Positions 20,063 to 28,675 of a stretch of DNA of 28,963 bases are shown here, in pieces. The stretch lies in IMG/VR virus record IMGVR_UViG_3300046009_003447, positions 1 through 28,963 of that record; one strand, written 5' to 3'. This stretch comes from a virus. A program made the position numbers and the translations under genes. The first letter of the stretch is position 1; every line of letters starts with the position of its first letter. The notes beneath the pieces were generated by a model. It made no database searches, was not told the origin of the DNA, and saw only the letters and a program-made list of their open reading frames with translations.

Positions 20063-21310
20063 TTAAGCGTTCTTCAGAGCGTTGACTTCAGCCGACAGTT
20101 CTTTAATCGCGGAAACCAACAACGAAACCATGTTTCCGTAGTGGATTGCATCAGGCGTGTTATCTGGAGCATATTGAACAAACTCGGTCAATCCAGCGGC
20201 ATCAACCTCCTCGGCAATCAAACCTCCAAAAACAGTATCTCCACTATTCTTAGCTTTGTAAGTCACAGGACGAAGTTTTAGAACATCGGATAATCCACGG
20301 GTCGAATCAGCGATGTCAGTCTTGTATTTGAGCGAAGAGGTTGAGCGATAGAAGATTCCCTGAGAATCCAAATACACATTGGCTGCGCTGCCAGATGTCA
20401 GATTGTATGGAGCATTGGGAAGCGAAGCGGAATCTGCAGAGCTTCCAGTAATTAACAACCCATCATTTCTAGCTCCGAAGACAAACTTATCACTGCCGTT
20501 TACACAAAATGTAATGTAATCGGTCGAAGTTGAAGAACCTTTGAAGTGAGTTCTTGTGTTTGAAGCAGCAGTAACCCCCACGCCGACGTTGCCGCTCGAA
20601 TCAATCCTAACACGCTCGGTCGCCGCTGTGTCTGTGCCTACGGATCTAGTTCCAAATACCAAATCACCAAAACCACCGGAAGTGGAAGTGGTAGATACAA
20701 AACCAATGTAAGCAGGAGCGTTTGTCAGCCCAAGAGCGTTGTATCCAAAAGTAATGTTTGAATAAGCTCCAACTGTGGTTGGGTTCCAAATGTTGATTGC
20801 ATTTGTAAATGTGCTTGGCGTGGTGATTGTCGAAGCCGTTGTTACGCTTAAAGGAGCGTAATTGGTCGATGTGGTGTAGTTGTTGACCAAAAGACCACCA
20901 TTTACATCCAGCTTTGCTCGCGGCGTAAGCCCCACGCCGACGTTGCCGGAGGAGTCTACACGATAACGCTCAGCGCCTCCTGTAGTAACAGCAAACGTGT
21001 CTGCCGCTGGAAAGTAGATTCCGGTGTTCGTATCTCCCGTCGTAGTAAGAGCAGGAAGCAACAGTGTGCCAGCAGCAAACGTCGAAACACCAGTCACACC
21101 CAGCGTCGTCCCCACCGTAGCCGCGCCGGTGATGGTGGCGGAGGCGAGGGTGGCGGTGCCGCCGGCCCCGAGGAGTTGATTGATCGTCGACTTCTTAGTC
21201 GTGCCGCTGGCGGCCATTGACGTATCGGAGACGTCGACGATAACCAACGGGTCGGCCGTTGGATCAACTGTTGAGATGGCCGTTAAGGCCGTAATTTTGG
21301 AGTCTGCCAT
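20063..21310 (-). CDS. tail fibre/spike with C-terminal S74 intramolecular chaperone
   Basis: 415 aa. The N-terminus ADSKITALTAISTVDPTADP is a common attachment segment of phage fibres, followed by Gly/Thr/Ala-rich beta repeats. Two related segments, ERYRVDSSGNVGVGLTP and ERVRIDSSGNVGVGVTA, mark a duplicated beta unit. Residues about 321-415 are a peptidase S74 domain (endosialidase chaperone), with SSLKYKTDI carrying the Ser/Lys pair, then RPVTYKAK, FGGLIAEEVD and a C-terminal coiled coil. This domain helps trimer folding and cuts itself off. The gene is more AT-rich in the fibre part than the surrounding head genes. Confidence 0.87.
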   Translation of the reverse strand: MADSKITALTAISTVDPTADPLVIVDVSDTSMAASGTTKKSTINQLLGAGGTATLASATITGAATVGTTLGVTGVSTFAAGTLLLPALTTTGDTNTGIYFPAADTFAVTTGGAERYRVDSSGNVGVGLTPRAKLDVNGGLLVNNYTTSTNYAPLSVTTASTITTPSTFTNAINIWNPTTVGAYSNITFGYNALGLTNAPAYIGFVSTTSTSGGFGDLVFGTRSVGTDTAATERVRIDSSGNVGVGVTAASNTRTHFKGSSTSTDYITFCVNGSDKFVFGARNDGLLITGSSADSASLPNAPYNLTSGSAANVYLDSQGIFYRSTSSLKYKTDIADSTRGLSDVLKLRPVTYKAKNSGDTVFGGLIAEEVDAAGLTEFVQYAPDNTPDAIHYGNMVSLLVSAIKELSAEVNALKNA

Positions 21311-21311
21311 A

Positions 21312-21548
21312 TCAGTAAACGGTAAGGATGAACTTTTCGGAGTTTTCGGTTAGTAAAAGGTCGGTGCCGTCTTCCAAAGCAATTCGGTCGTAGGTGCCGA
21401 ACGAGAAAACGATCTTACCGGAGGCATCTTCCTGCAGGACGAAGAACTCGTCCTCCTGGAGCATATCGCGCCGCAGGATCGGTAGATCGAAGCCACCGGC
21501 ATCGCCGGAGGGCGCTCGATTGGTTCCGATGCCGATGCCAAGTCTCAT
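21312..21548 (-). CDS. small beta-repeat structural protein
   Basis: 78 aa, starting RLGIGIGTNRAPSGDAGGF. It contains short imperfect hairpin repeats: EFFVLQEDASGKI, then DRIALEDGTDLLLTEN, then SEKFILTVY. Such L-x-x-E-D-G-x-x-L-L repeats occur in small phage appendage proteins. It lies 1 base after the fibre start on one side and 3 bases from the 87-aa gene on the other, so the genes are packed in one operon. No function known. Confidence 0.65.
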   Translation of the reverse strand: MRLGIGIGTNRAPSGDAGGFDLPILRRDMLQEDEFFVLQEDASGKIVFSFGTYDRIALEDGTDLLLTENSEKFILTVY

Positions 21549-21551
21549 GTG

Positions 21552-21815
21552 TTAGGCGGTGCGAGCCAGGAATGCCACGGCCTTTCCAGAGGCTAGTTGA
21601 AATTCGGTGATGTTACCGACCAGTGGGAAGCCGGCCGGCAGGGTGATGCCGGTCCAAGTCCCAGAGATGCCGGTGCCTGTGATCGAGGTGAAGACGGTCG
21701 GCTCAGCCGGAATCACGGCCGAGAAGTTGCCAGTCTGGGTAGCCGTGGTGGTCACCGGGAAGAATCCCTGGCGCCCCATGCTGTATTCCATCGAGATGTC
21801 TGCTTGAACGGCCAT
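21552..21815 (-). CDS. small beta-rich structural protein
   Basis: 87 aa. Body VQADISMEYSMGRQGFFPVT, then TQTGNFSAVIPAEP and SITGTGISGTWTGITLPAGF, ending GKAVAFLARTA. The threonine/glycine-rich all-beta composition suggests a virion component. It is the first gene of the appendage cassette after the capsid block and the hairpin at 21833-21865. It may be a decoration or fibre-base protein; not recognised. Confidence 0.65.
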   Translation of the reverse strand: MAVQADISMEYSMGRQGFFPVTTTATQTGNFSAVIPAEPTVFTSITGTGISGTWTGITLPAGFPLVGNITEFQLASGKAVAFLARTA

Positions 21816-21832
21816 TTGGTTTTTCGGTTAGA

Positions 21833-21865
21833 GGGGAGGCTGCCAGCGTATCCAACAGCCTCCCC
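21833..21865 (-). terminator. strong 10-bp hairpin between the capsid block and the appendage cassette
   Basis: GGGGAGGCTG (21833-21842) and CAGCCTCCCC (21856-21865) are a perfect 10-bp inverted repeat with a 13-base loop. It lies in the 62-base gap between the 58-aa gene stop (21878) and the next start (21815). On the minus strand no T-run follows, so it may be an imperfect terminator, a transcript-stabilising 3' hairpin for capsid mRNA or an attenuator. Confidence 0.55.
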
Positions 21866-21877
21866 AATTTCGGTTTG

Positions 21878-22054
21878 TTAACCTTTTCGGACTTTCGGTG
21901 CCAGGGCTCCCTGTATCCACAGGATGAGCTTGCCTCCTTCGGGAACGGTCGCGGTGTTGAAGCCGTCGCGCTGGAGAGTCGCGTCGACTTCGGGACCAGA
22001 AACGAGCTTGGTTTTGCCGTTCTTGTCCACCGAGATGGTAGTTGCGATTCTCAT
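21878..22054 (-). CDS. 58-aa protein following the major capsid gene
   Basis: Starts with ATG at 22054, 11 bases after the capsid stop, and ends with TAA at 21878-21880. It reads RIATTISVDKNGKTKLVSG, then PEVDATLQRDGFNTATVPEG, then GKLILWIQGALAPKVRKG. The mix of short strands suggests a small beta domain. Its place next to the capsid gene suggests a head protein or accessory factor; I recognise no family. Codon use and base composition match the neighbours. Confidence 0.6.
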   Translation of the reverse strand: MRIATTISVDKNGKTKLVSGPEVDATLQRDGFNTATVPEGGKLILWIQGALAPKVRKG

Positions 22055-22065
22055 GGGTCAGCCGA

Positions 22066-23223
22066 TTAGGCGGTGATGAGAACCTCGGCCTGCGTGGTGT
22101 CCGCGGCCGCGGCGCCGAACATGATGTCGTAGGACGCCATGTGAGCGCGGGAAGCGCGGCTGTACCAGACAGACAGCAGGACCGAAAGGCCGTTGGACAG
22201 CTCGACCGTGCGCTGCTCCAGGAACTCGCCGGCGATCATTCCGACCGGGAGGCCCGAGGCCACCGCAATGGCGTCCTGGCCGCAAACGAAGCCGGCGGTG
22301 TTGGCGATAGCGCCGGTCCAGTCGTTCTGCTCCAGGATGTTGTTGAATCCAAAGAAACCGTTGTTCAACGGGCCATATCGGCTGTCCGGGAACGGGTTGG
22401 TTCCAGCGGCAGCGGTGAACTGACCGGAGAACATCAGGCGAGCCAGGTGGCCACCGTCGAGCAACAGCAGCTTCTGGCGGTAGTTCTTGGCCAGGGCCAG
22501 GATCGCCGGGAGGTCGGAGCTGTCGAAGTTGGCGGCCGTGCCGATGGTGGTTCCGGCGCCGTAGTTGCCGGAGGTCATGACAGCGGTCACCTTCTTGGAG
22601 ATGGCCAGGGCGAAGATCTCAGCGGAGCCCTGAGACAGGTCGGAGAGGGCGAAGCCCTGGTTCAGCTCCTGCTGGGTGACCGTGAACGTTTTGGTGATCT
22701 GGTTCACCGTCACCGAGGTAGCGGCCAAGGTGGACTGATTGGCAGCGCCATCCTCGAAGTTGGTGGCGTTGTCGACCGCTGCGTCGCCGGTGGTGAACTT
22801 CTTGACCTGCACCGTCGCACGGGGGCGGAGGTTATCCAGGCCGACGTTGCGGGTAAAACTACTGATCATGGCCAGTTTGGCGCTGATCACGGTGATCACG
22901 GCGTCGGCGAGATAGTCGACAACCAAGCCGGAGGCGAAGGTGTTCGCAGCCTGGGGAGCGATCAGCGCCGACTGGCGGAGCAGTTCGCTGTGGTTCTCGA
23001 TCAGGAAGCGCTGGCGCTCGGCACCGGCGCGGAGGCTCTTGTGCTTCTCCAGGAGGGGGTTGCCAAGGTTCTGGATCACCGGCCGGAGAGGCTCGGGGGC
23101 AGGGGCGGCGGTGATAGCCTTGGCGCTGATGGCGGCGGCAACGGCCTTGGCCACGATGGCGTCAATGTCGAGGGCGGACGGCGCACTAGGAGCGGCCGCC
23201 ACCACGGTGTTTGATTCAGTCAT
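22066..23223 (-). CDS. major capsid protein from a possible internal start
   Basis: 385 aa from ATG at 23223 (TESNTVVAAAPSAPSALDID), in frame with the fused gene. The bases before this ATG, CACCACACAAC, resemble leaders of other first genes here (for example ACACAACACCGACCC before TerL). The first 60-70 residues are Ala-rich with a helical IVAKAVAAAISAKAI, as in HK97 delta/scaffold domains; the rest is the capsid body. Large amounts of capsid protein compared with protease would need such a start or proteolysis of the fusion. This is an inference. Confidence 0.5.
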   Translation of the reverse strand: MTESNTVVAAAPSAPSALDIDAIVAKAVAAAISAKAITAAPAPEPLRPVIQNLGNPLLEKHKSLRAGAERQRFLIENHSELLRQSALIAPQAANTFASGLVVDYLADAVITVISAKLAMISSFTRNVGLDNLRPRATVQVKKFTTGDAAVDNATNFEDGAANQSTLAATSVTVNQITKTFTVTQQELNQGFALSDLSQGSAEIFALAISKKVTAVMTSGNYGAGTTIGTAANFDSSDLPAILALAKNYRQKLLLLDGGHLARLMFSGQFTAAAGTNPFPDSRYGPLNNGFFGFNNILEQNDWTGAIANTAGFVCGQDAIAVASGLPVGMIAGEFLEQRTVELSNGLSVLLSVWYSRASRAHMASYDIMFGAAAADTTQAEVLITA

Positions 23224-24222
23224 GTTGTGTGGTGTCTGCTGTGATGTCGGCGCGGTTGTCGCGCCATCGGCGGCAGCGTCGGTGCTGCCGGTCGAAAGTT
23301 TGTCCTCCGGAGATTCATCCGGGGTCTCGCCCTCCTCGATTTCGAGTTGGGCATAAAGCGCTTTGAACCAATCACGGCCTGCGGCGCCTCCCCAAAGGTT
23401 GGCTGCCACGTCGGCCGGTGTGTTGGGCTCGGCTTCGAGGAAGCGCTCGTTGCGTCCCCACCAGGCGTTGGCTGTGCGGATCTTGTCCTCGGTGGGCGCC
23501 TCACCGGCCACCAGGGCCTCGGCGTCCAGGACCGTCTGCTTCTCAAGGCCATCACCGGCGAGGCCTTCGGCGTACTGCTCCAGGCCGCGGCGGAGGTTGT
23601 TTCGGACAGTCTCGGGAGCGGTCTTGGTGACAGCCCGAGGATGCCAGCAGGCGGCAATGGCCATCTGCTCCTCGGTCATCTTGTCGGCCAGGCCAAACTG
23701 GATGGCCTCCTGGGCGGTGAACCAGGTTTCCTCTTTCATTGCGGCCCGGATCTGAGAGGTCGGGCGGCCGGTAACCTTGGAGTAGATACCAGCCAGCACC
23801 TCGGCGTGTTGATCCAAGGCATCGGCCATCTTCCGCATTTCCTCCGAGGTGCCTGCCACCATTCCGGAGGGGTCGTGAATCATAAACAAGGCCGCATCGG
23901 CGATCTCAACAGTGTCACCGGCCAGGGCAATGATTGAGGCAATCGAGGCAGCGATGCCGACCACCCGGGTGGTGACAGGCGCCTGCCGGCCTCGCAGCAT
24001 ATTGTAGACGGCAAGGCCGTCCCAGACGTTGCCGCCAGGGCTGTTGATTTCGACCACCAGGGGGCCTTGGCCGACGTCCTGCAGGGCCTGGCTGAAGGCC
24101 TTGGCCGAGATTCCGGATCCACCAAACCAGTCTTCACCGATCTGATCGAAGATTTGGAGGGTGGCCGGCTCCGAGGCCGAGGCCCGGGGCTGGTAGGAAA
24201 GCCAGTTGTTGATCTTGGTCAT
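22066..24222 (-). CDS. fused ClpP-like prohead protease and major capsid protein
   Basis: 718 aa, one unbroken frame. Residues about 20-185 are a ClpP/S14-type protease: INSPGG (59-64), GIAASIAS with the nucleophile Ser (S93), MIHDPSG with His (H116) and KEETWF with the third residue (E165). Residues about 190-330 are an acidic, Ala/Thr/Ser-rich linker like a scaffold or delta domain. Residues about 400-718 look like an HK97-fold major capsid protein. In most phages these are separate genes. An internal ATG at 23223 (residue 334) may give the capsid protein separately. The overlap with the portal gene is 4 bases (ATGA). Confidence 0.88.
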   Translation of the reverse strand: MTKINNWLSYQPRASASEPATLQIFDQIGEDWFGGSGISAKAFSQALQDVGQGPLVVEINSPGGNVWDGLAVYNMLRGRQAPVTTRVVGIAASIASIIALAGDTVEIADAALFMIHDPSGMVAGTSEEMRKMADALDQHAEVLAGIYSKVTGRPTSQIRAAMKEETWFTAQEAIQFGLADKMTEEQMAIAACWHPRAVTKTAPETVRNNLRRGLEQYAEGLAGDGLEKQTVLDAEALVAGEAPTEDKIRTANAWWGRNERFLEAEPNTPADVAANLWGGAAGRDWFKALYAQLEIEEGETPDESPEDKLSTGSTDAAADGATTAPTSQQTPHNMTESNTVVAAAPSAPSALDIDAIVAKAVAAAISAKAITAAPAPEPLRPVIQNLGNPLLEKHKSLRAGAERQRFLIENHSELLRQSALIAPQAANTFASGLVVDYLADAVITVISAKLAMISSFTRNVGLDNLRPRATVQVKKFTTGDAAVDNATNFEDGAANQSTLAATSVTVNQITKTFTVTQQELNQGFALSDLSQGSAEIFALAISKKVTAVMTSGNYGAGTTIGTAANFDSSDLPAILALAKNYRQKLLLLDGGHLARLMFSGQFTAAAGTNPFPDSRYGPLNNGFFGFNNILEQNDWTGAIANTAGFVCGQDAIAVASGLPVGMIAGEFLEQRTVELSNGLSVLLSVWYSRASRAHMASYDIMFGAAAADTTQAEVLITA

Positions 24223-25754
24223 TCTGATTTCTTGGCTCTGGGTTTCCGTTTCTTGGCCACAGCGACCACCTCCTGGATGGGTTGGGCTGGGATCTCCTCG
24301 GGCATTGTCCCGGAGGGCTCTGCCTCGGCAGCCATCTCGGCTGGCTCGGGCGCGATAGGCTGCTTCTGGGCGGTCGAGATCTCCGAGACATCGAGGCCGT
24401 ACTTAGTGGCCAGGTCTTGGATGTACCGGGCTTGCTGGGCCTTGGCCTCCAGGGCGGATCGCCAGTCGATGCCTCGGGCGCCGTAAATCTCGTCGTAGGT
24501 TGTGACGCCAGCGGTCAGCTCGGCGAGCTGAGCCGATGAGTTGCGGCCGACGTCGACATTCGGAGCCCTGGGGGCCTGGATGGCGATCTCGTACCAATCG
24601 TCAGGTGAGTCTCGCAGGCTGGGATCGGTGCGGATGGCGTATTCCATCACATATTCCCAGATCCTACGGGCGGCCGAGGCCATCACCTGGTGACGGCTCC
24701 GGAACCACACCGAGGACATATCCAGGGCGCCACGGTATACCGTGCCCTGCATCCCTTCCGGGAACACCAGGACGTAAGGGATGCCAACGCCGGCGCACAC
24801 CTTCTCGGTCAGGCTGCGCCAGTATTCGCGCATGTTGACGTTGGGGCGGTCGGCTTGGAACTGCTCGAACTCGTCCCCGGACTTCAGCACCTTGACCGTG
24901 CTGCCGAATACATTCTCGTAGTAGGTCTGGGCGGTGCCCTGACTTCCAACCACACCAGAACGGAGGCTGCTGGCCTGCACCTCACCGGAACTGGTCTTGA
25001 TCACCTGGGCCACGCTGGAGGCGAGCTTGCAGGATTCCATTTCCAGCTTCTGAAGATCGTCCAGGTCGTGCAGGTCGTTAATGACGCACGCCACGAATGG
25101 CAGGCCGCGGAGCTGGCCGGCACGCTGGGCCTCGTAGATGTGGACGATGGAGTCGGAAGATATTGACCGGATCTCGGTGAGTTGGCCTTGGTTCGTTTCC
25201 TGCCCAATAAAGTAGGAAAGAGCGCGGCCTGTTTTGGTATCAAACCGGACTCCATCGAAGATATCCGGAGATTGATCCTGGCCGGTGGGTGTGGCCACCT
25301 GTTGAGGTTCGATGAGCTGAAGACGGGGGCGGCCCGAGTCTCCCTTGGTCAGCAGAAGGAAAGATTCGCCATCGTAGAACCATCCACGGGCGGCCAATGA
25401 CATCAAGGTGCCGAACGATTGCCGACTGCCGATGTCCGGATAACGGCTCCAGGTGTCCCACCATTTCTTCGCTCGGAGATTCCAGTCGGGATTCGAGGAA
25501 GCCGGCTGCACCGAGAAGTTGCTGCCGACCGTGTAGTTCTCGAACAGGTCACCGAGGCGATTCATCACCGCGTTGTTCTGCTCGAAGAATCGGCTCTTTC
25601 GGACGATCTGCTGCCGGGTCGAGGCAGTGACGTCGAACCGCACCGAGGTGTAGCTGGTGTCCAGGAAGGAACGGCGGATCGAGTTGGACGCGCCCTCGTA
25701 TCGGTCGACAGGGGCCGACCGAAACTTAGCCAGGATGTTGTCGAGGAATCCCAT
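24219..25754 (-). CDS. portal protein (lambda type)
   Basis: 511 aa. The start GFLDNILAKFRSAPVDRYEG and the segment RKSRFFEQNNAVMNRLGDLF (about residues 52-71) match lambda-type portals, with WFYDGESFLLLTKGDSGRP and LQLIEPQQV next. Near the middle GIPYVLVFPEGMQGTVYRGA holds the conserved core of the family. The Pro/Glu/Ala-rich C-terminus (about 470-511) is a flexible tail ending in a basic stretch. Twelve copies should form the DNA entry ring at the capsid vertex. It overlaps the protease-capsid gene by ATGA and the upstream gene by one base. Confidence 0.93.
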   Translation of the reverse strand: MGFLDNILAKFRSAPVDRYEGASNSIRRSFLDTSYTSVRFDVTASTRQQIVRKSRFFEQNNAVMNRLGDLFENYTVGSNFSVQPASSNPDWNLRAKKWWDTWSRYPDIGSRQSFGTLMSLAARGWFYDGESFLLLTKGDSGRPRLQLIEPQQVATPTGQDQSPDIFDGVRFDTKTGRALSYFIGQETNQGQLTEIRSISSDSIVHIYEAQRAGQLRGLPFVACVINDLHDLDDLQKLEMESCKLASSVAQVIKTSSGEVQASSLRSGVVGSQGTAQTYYENVFGSTVKVLKSGDEFEQFQADRPNVNMREYWRSLTEKVCAGVGIPYVLVFPEGMQGTVYRGALDMSSVWFRSRHQVMASAARRIWEYVMEYAIRTDPSLRDSPDDWYEIAIQAPRAPNVDVGRNSSAQLAELTAGVTTYDEIYGARGIDWRSALEAKAQQARYIQDLATKYGLDVSEISTAQKQPIAPEPAEMAAEAEPSGTMPEEIPAQPIQEVVAVAKKRKPRAKKSE

Positions 25755-26161
25755 TAGGTCATCCCCGTTCTGATGGCGCCCTCTCGACGGAAGTTCGAGA
25801 AGTCACCGCCGTAACTGGTCACAGCGACCAGGACGACAGCCATCATTTTGTTGAAAACCTGAGTGTCGGTAGGGGCTGCGATGCCGTCCTGGCCGAGTAG
25901 ATAGACCGCCAGCTCGTAGTCGGCGATCAGGCTTTCCCACATCTCGACCATCTCGGACGGGGTGGGGGCGCCTTTGCCGGGCTCGGCAAATTCGACCGAG
26001 ACATCCGAGGAAGACGTCGACCGGACTACCTGGCCGGACTCGATCACCGAGGCCGCGGCAATGACCTTAGAGGTCAGGGCGGCCAGCAGTGTCGCGCCAC
26101 CGAGGGCGCTGTAGACACTGCGAAGATAGGCACGCTTGATTGCGACCGTGAAAGTGAACAC
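25754..26161 (-). CDS. hypothetical protein between terminase and portal
   Basis: 135 aa from GTG at 26161. The N-terminal part (LRSVYSALGGATLLAALTSK, then VIESGQVVRSTSSSDVSVEF) is helical and beta-like, followed by PTPSEMVEMWESLIADYELA and a hydrophobic stretch. Lambda has gpW here, a small head-completion protein, but this one is longer and lacks obvious gpW sequence. It could be a gpW-like adaptor; uncertain. It shares one base with the portal start, and a 46-base gap without other genes separates it from TerL. Confidence 0.62.
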   Translation of the reverse strand: MFTFTVAIKRAYLRSVYSALGGATLLAALTSKVIAAASVIESGQVVRSTSSSDVSVEFAEPGKGAPTPSEMVEMWESLIADYELAVYLLGQDGIAAPTDTQVFNKMMAVVLVAVTSYGGDFSNFRREGAIRTGMT

Positions 26162-26207
26162 CTCGGGCTGGAGGCTCCCACATTATTTCACCTGTTCAAT
26201 GGCTTAG

Positions 26208-28058
26208 CTAAGACTGGACATCACTTGACGTAAGATCATTCCAGAGCATGACCATGGCCAGTTGCATGATCTCGCAGTCATGCAGATGGTCGGGCCACTT
26301 TTGGTTGCGCTTCACCCAGACGTGCTTGATGCGGCCAGCTCGATTGGCTTGGGGCCGCAATAGGTGCGAGTCTAGGTGCCGCCAGTAGAGATCCGGATCA
26401 GCCACATAGGCGCCTTCGGCCTGGACGCTGGGCGGCTCCTGGTGCACGCCCCATTCTCGGTCGATGTCTCCCTTTCGAAGTCTGGACAGCATATCCCGCA
26501 GGTGCTCGGTGTCGAACACCAGGAGGGGCTGCACGACGTCGGTGCGCATCGAAGAGGATGTCGACAGGCCGAACGGGTGCACGGCGCCGGAGGTTGTTGT
26601 AAATCGGGCGCCGGTCTCTCGTCCTTTGAGCGGCAGCCATCCGACCAAGGCAGGTTTTCGGAGGCCGCCTTCCGGTGGGAACCTTAGGCCGCACGGGTAG
26701 CTGATGGGGTTGGATGTGATCGAGGAATAACTGCCGCAGGCATCGTAAACCGTCTGCGTGTTGAAGCCCGAGTCGATGCCCACATCCATGTCGTGAACCT
26801 CAAGGGCCACCTGCACCCGGCGAAGGGCTGCGAAGTCATCGGCATGGCCGGCAGCCACCAGTGTGCTGTTGCCGTCCTTCCATTCGCGGCAGACCCACCA
26901 CAGGAACGGCGCCACGGCCTGGACGTCGGCAGTCAGGTAGCGGCGGCCTCCGGTGATAGAGACAGCAGCCGATGCCTCGGGGCGCTCCTGCTGCACGTCT
27001 TGCTGCTCCCAGGGCTCGGCCAGATTGCCATTGATGAAGCCCTGAAGGCCGGCCATCGAGGATTTAGCTTCGAGGAAGGCTACGGCGAGGTGTCCCCAGG
27101 TGCACTTGCGATCCGGGCTGTAGAGGCTGCTCAGGTGGTAGGATCGCACGCCGGGCATGGCGTTTGGATTCTCGGGGCGCCACTGGCCATGGCGGAGGGC
27201 TGCCACCTTGTGGGCGTCGGTGATGTGGCCGAGGCAGAGCTGGCAGACGTAGTGGGCCGAGGCCCGGACCTTGGCGAGGTCGTGTTTACCGTCATCGGTC
27301 TTAGCGTCGTCCCAGGTGACCTGGCGCCATTCGAGTTTGATCAGCTCCCGGCAGTGTGGGCACGGCAGGTAATAGCGGCGCTGGTCCCCGCGGAGGAAGC
27401 GCTGCCAGATCCGGCCTTCGACCACGGTGGGTGTCGAGGTCATGAAGGCCTTGGAGCTTGAGAAGCTCTTGAGTCTCTGCTCGGCCAGGTCTAGTGCATC
27501 GGCTTCCTTGCTGGTAGCCTCGGCGAACTTGTCCACCTCGTCGGCGATCAGCACCCGGACGGGTCGCGAGGCTAGGTTGGCTGGGCTGTTGGATCCGACA
27601 AAAGTCAGGGTCGACCGGGTAAAGTTTTGCTCTAGGTTGGTGATCTTGTCGGCCTCGGCCGGGAAGCATTCCAACATGGTCGGGCTATCCTCCAGCATGG
27701 GGAGCCAGCGGGACTTCGAGAAGGATCGGGCAAGATTCTCGGAAGGCATGAGCCACAAGGCCGGGCTTGGTTCGTTGGCGATCAGCCAAGCCAGGCCAGC
27801 CATCAGGGTGGTGGTCTTCGATGTCTGTGACCCCCAGCACAGTGTCACCTCGGAGACCGATGGGTTCTTCCAGTCCTCCATGGGCTCCCGGGTGTACGGC
27901 CTGACAGACGTCGAGAACGGCCCGGGGTGCTCGGTCTGCCGCTGGGTAAGCCGGAGGTTGGCCTCCGACCATTCGACCACCGTCTGCTGCGGGGTGGGCC
28001 GGTAGAGGCTTCGGCGGTAGTCCAGAAGGGAGCGCTGGAGGTCGGTCAGGATTTCCAT
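26208..28058 (-). CDS. terL: terminase large subunit, GpA family
   Basis: 616 aa, normal length for GpA-type terminases. ATPase part: Walker A variant GSQTSKTTT (76-84), Walker B VRVLIADEVDKF (167-178), motif III TSTP (207-210). Two zinc pairs, CPHC (233-236) and CQLC (272-275), then FINGNLAEPW (341-350), typical of GpA. The nuclease domain has LTADVQ (375-380), DVGIDSGFNTQTVYDA (425-440) and a late HDCEI Asp. It translocates DNA into the prohead and cuts at cos-type ends. The relation to lambda implies cohesive-end packaging. Start overlaps TerS by 13 bases. Confidence 0.96.
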   Translation of the reverse strand: MEILTDLQRSLLDYRRSLYRPTPQQTVVEWSEANLRLTQRQTEHPGPFSTSVRPYTREPMEDWKNPSVSEVTLCWGSQTSKTTTLMAGLAWLIANEPSPALWLMPSENLARSFSKSRWLPMLEDSPTMLECFPAEADKITNLEQNFTRSTLTFVGSNSPANLASRPVRVLIADEVDKFAEATSKEADALDLAEQRLKSFSSSKAFMTSTPTVVEGRIWQRFLRGDQRRYYLPCPHCRELIKLEWRQVTWDDAKTDDGKHDLAKVRASAHYVCQLCLGHITDAHKVAALRHGQWRPENPNAMPGVRSYHLSSLYSPDRKCTWGHLAVAFLEAKSSMAGLQGFINGNLAEPWEQQDVQQERPEASAAVSITGGRRYLTADVQAVAPFLWWVCREWKDGNSTLVAAGHADDFAALRRVQVALEVHDMDVGIDSGFNTQTVYDACGSYSSITSNPISYPCGLRFPPEGGLRKPALVGWLPLKGRETGARFTTTSGAVHPFGLSTSSSMRTDVVQPLLVFDTEHLRDMLSRLRKGDIDREWGVHQEPPSVQAEGAYVADPDLYWRHLDSHLLRPQANRAGRIKHVWVKRNQKWPDHLHDCEIMQLAMVMLWNDLTSSDVQS

Positions 28059-28675
28059 GGGTCGGTGTTGTGTAGTGTCTTAAGACAGACCTCCTGGACC
28101 CACCTGGTCAATTCACGCTCAGCGTGCTCGGGGTCGTGCGGTGCTATCCGGCCGGAGAGTTGCTTGGGCATGGCCTTGATCAGCGAGGCTACGGCGCCGT
28201 CGTGCTCCTGCATCACCCGGCGTACCCAGTCGCCGGAGACTAGGCGCCGTTCCTTCTCGGCCTGGGCGATCACCTCGTCACGGGCGGATGTCAGGTTCTT
28301 GGCTGCTGCAGCATGGATTGAGACCAGCCGAGCGGTGTCGGCCCGTCCTTCTTTCAGGGCGACGACCACTAGCTTATAGGCTTCCAGTTCAATTTGCCGT
28401 TGCCGCTCGTAAGCGCCTTCTGGCGAATCACAAGAGGCGGTGGCTGTGTTGATATGGTTTGATGCTTCTGCGGGGCGGTAGGGGCCTTCCTGTTCGATTG
28501 GTGCGGTGTCTGGTTGGTGTAATTGTTTAGCAACAGACTTAGAGCGGGTCCTGATGTTTTGAGACCGCCACAAGTCAGCAGCCTCCGGACTGTCCATCGG
28601 CATCCCCTGAGCAATAAGCTGGGCCACCCGGGGTTGGCTTATACCGATCCGGTCGCCGTATTCCTTTTGGGTCAT
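28046..28675 (-). CDS. terS: terminase small subunit-like DNA-binding protein
   Basis: 209 aa. The N-terminal helix-turn-helix QKEYGDRIGISQPRVAQLIA (about residues 3-22), then SPEAADLWRSQN, matches the DNA-recognition part of phage small terminases. The middle is a low-complexity linker and the C-terminal half a long charged helical region (ERQRQIELEAYKLVVVALKE, DTARLVSIHAAAAKN), which would oligomerise and contact TerL. Position directly upstream of TerL with a 13-base overlap confirms the role. Overlaps the leading ORF by ATGA. Confidence 0.85.
   Translation of the reverse strand: MTQKEYGDRIGISQPRVAQLIAQGMPMDSPEAADLWRSQNIRTRSKSVAKQLHQPDTAPIEQEGPYRPAEASNHINTATASCDSPEGAYERQRQIELEAYKLVVVALKEGRADTARLVSIHAAAAKNLTSARDEVIAQAEKERRLVSGDWVRRVMQEHDGAVASLIKAMPKQLSGRIAPHDPEHAERELTRWVQEVCLKTLHNTDPWKS

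Noticed and set aside
22042-23214. 390-aa open frame on the plus strand
   Set aside because: It is the antisense shadow of the protease-capsid gene. Its composition is Gly/Val/Arg/Asp-rich with no domain, as expected from high GC at third positions.
26162-26207. ATG at about 26184 as start of the gene after TerL
   Set aside because: That ATG is in a different frame and gives only about 36 codons without similarity to anything; the GTG at 26161 opens the supported frame.
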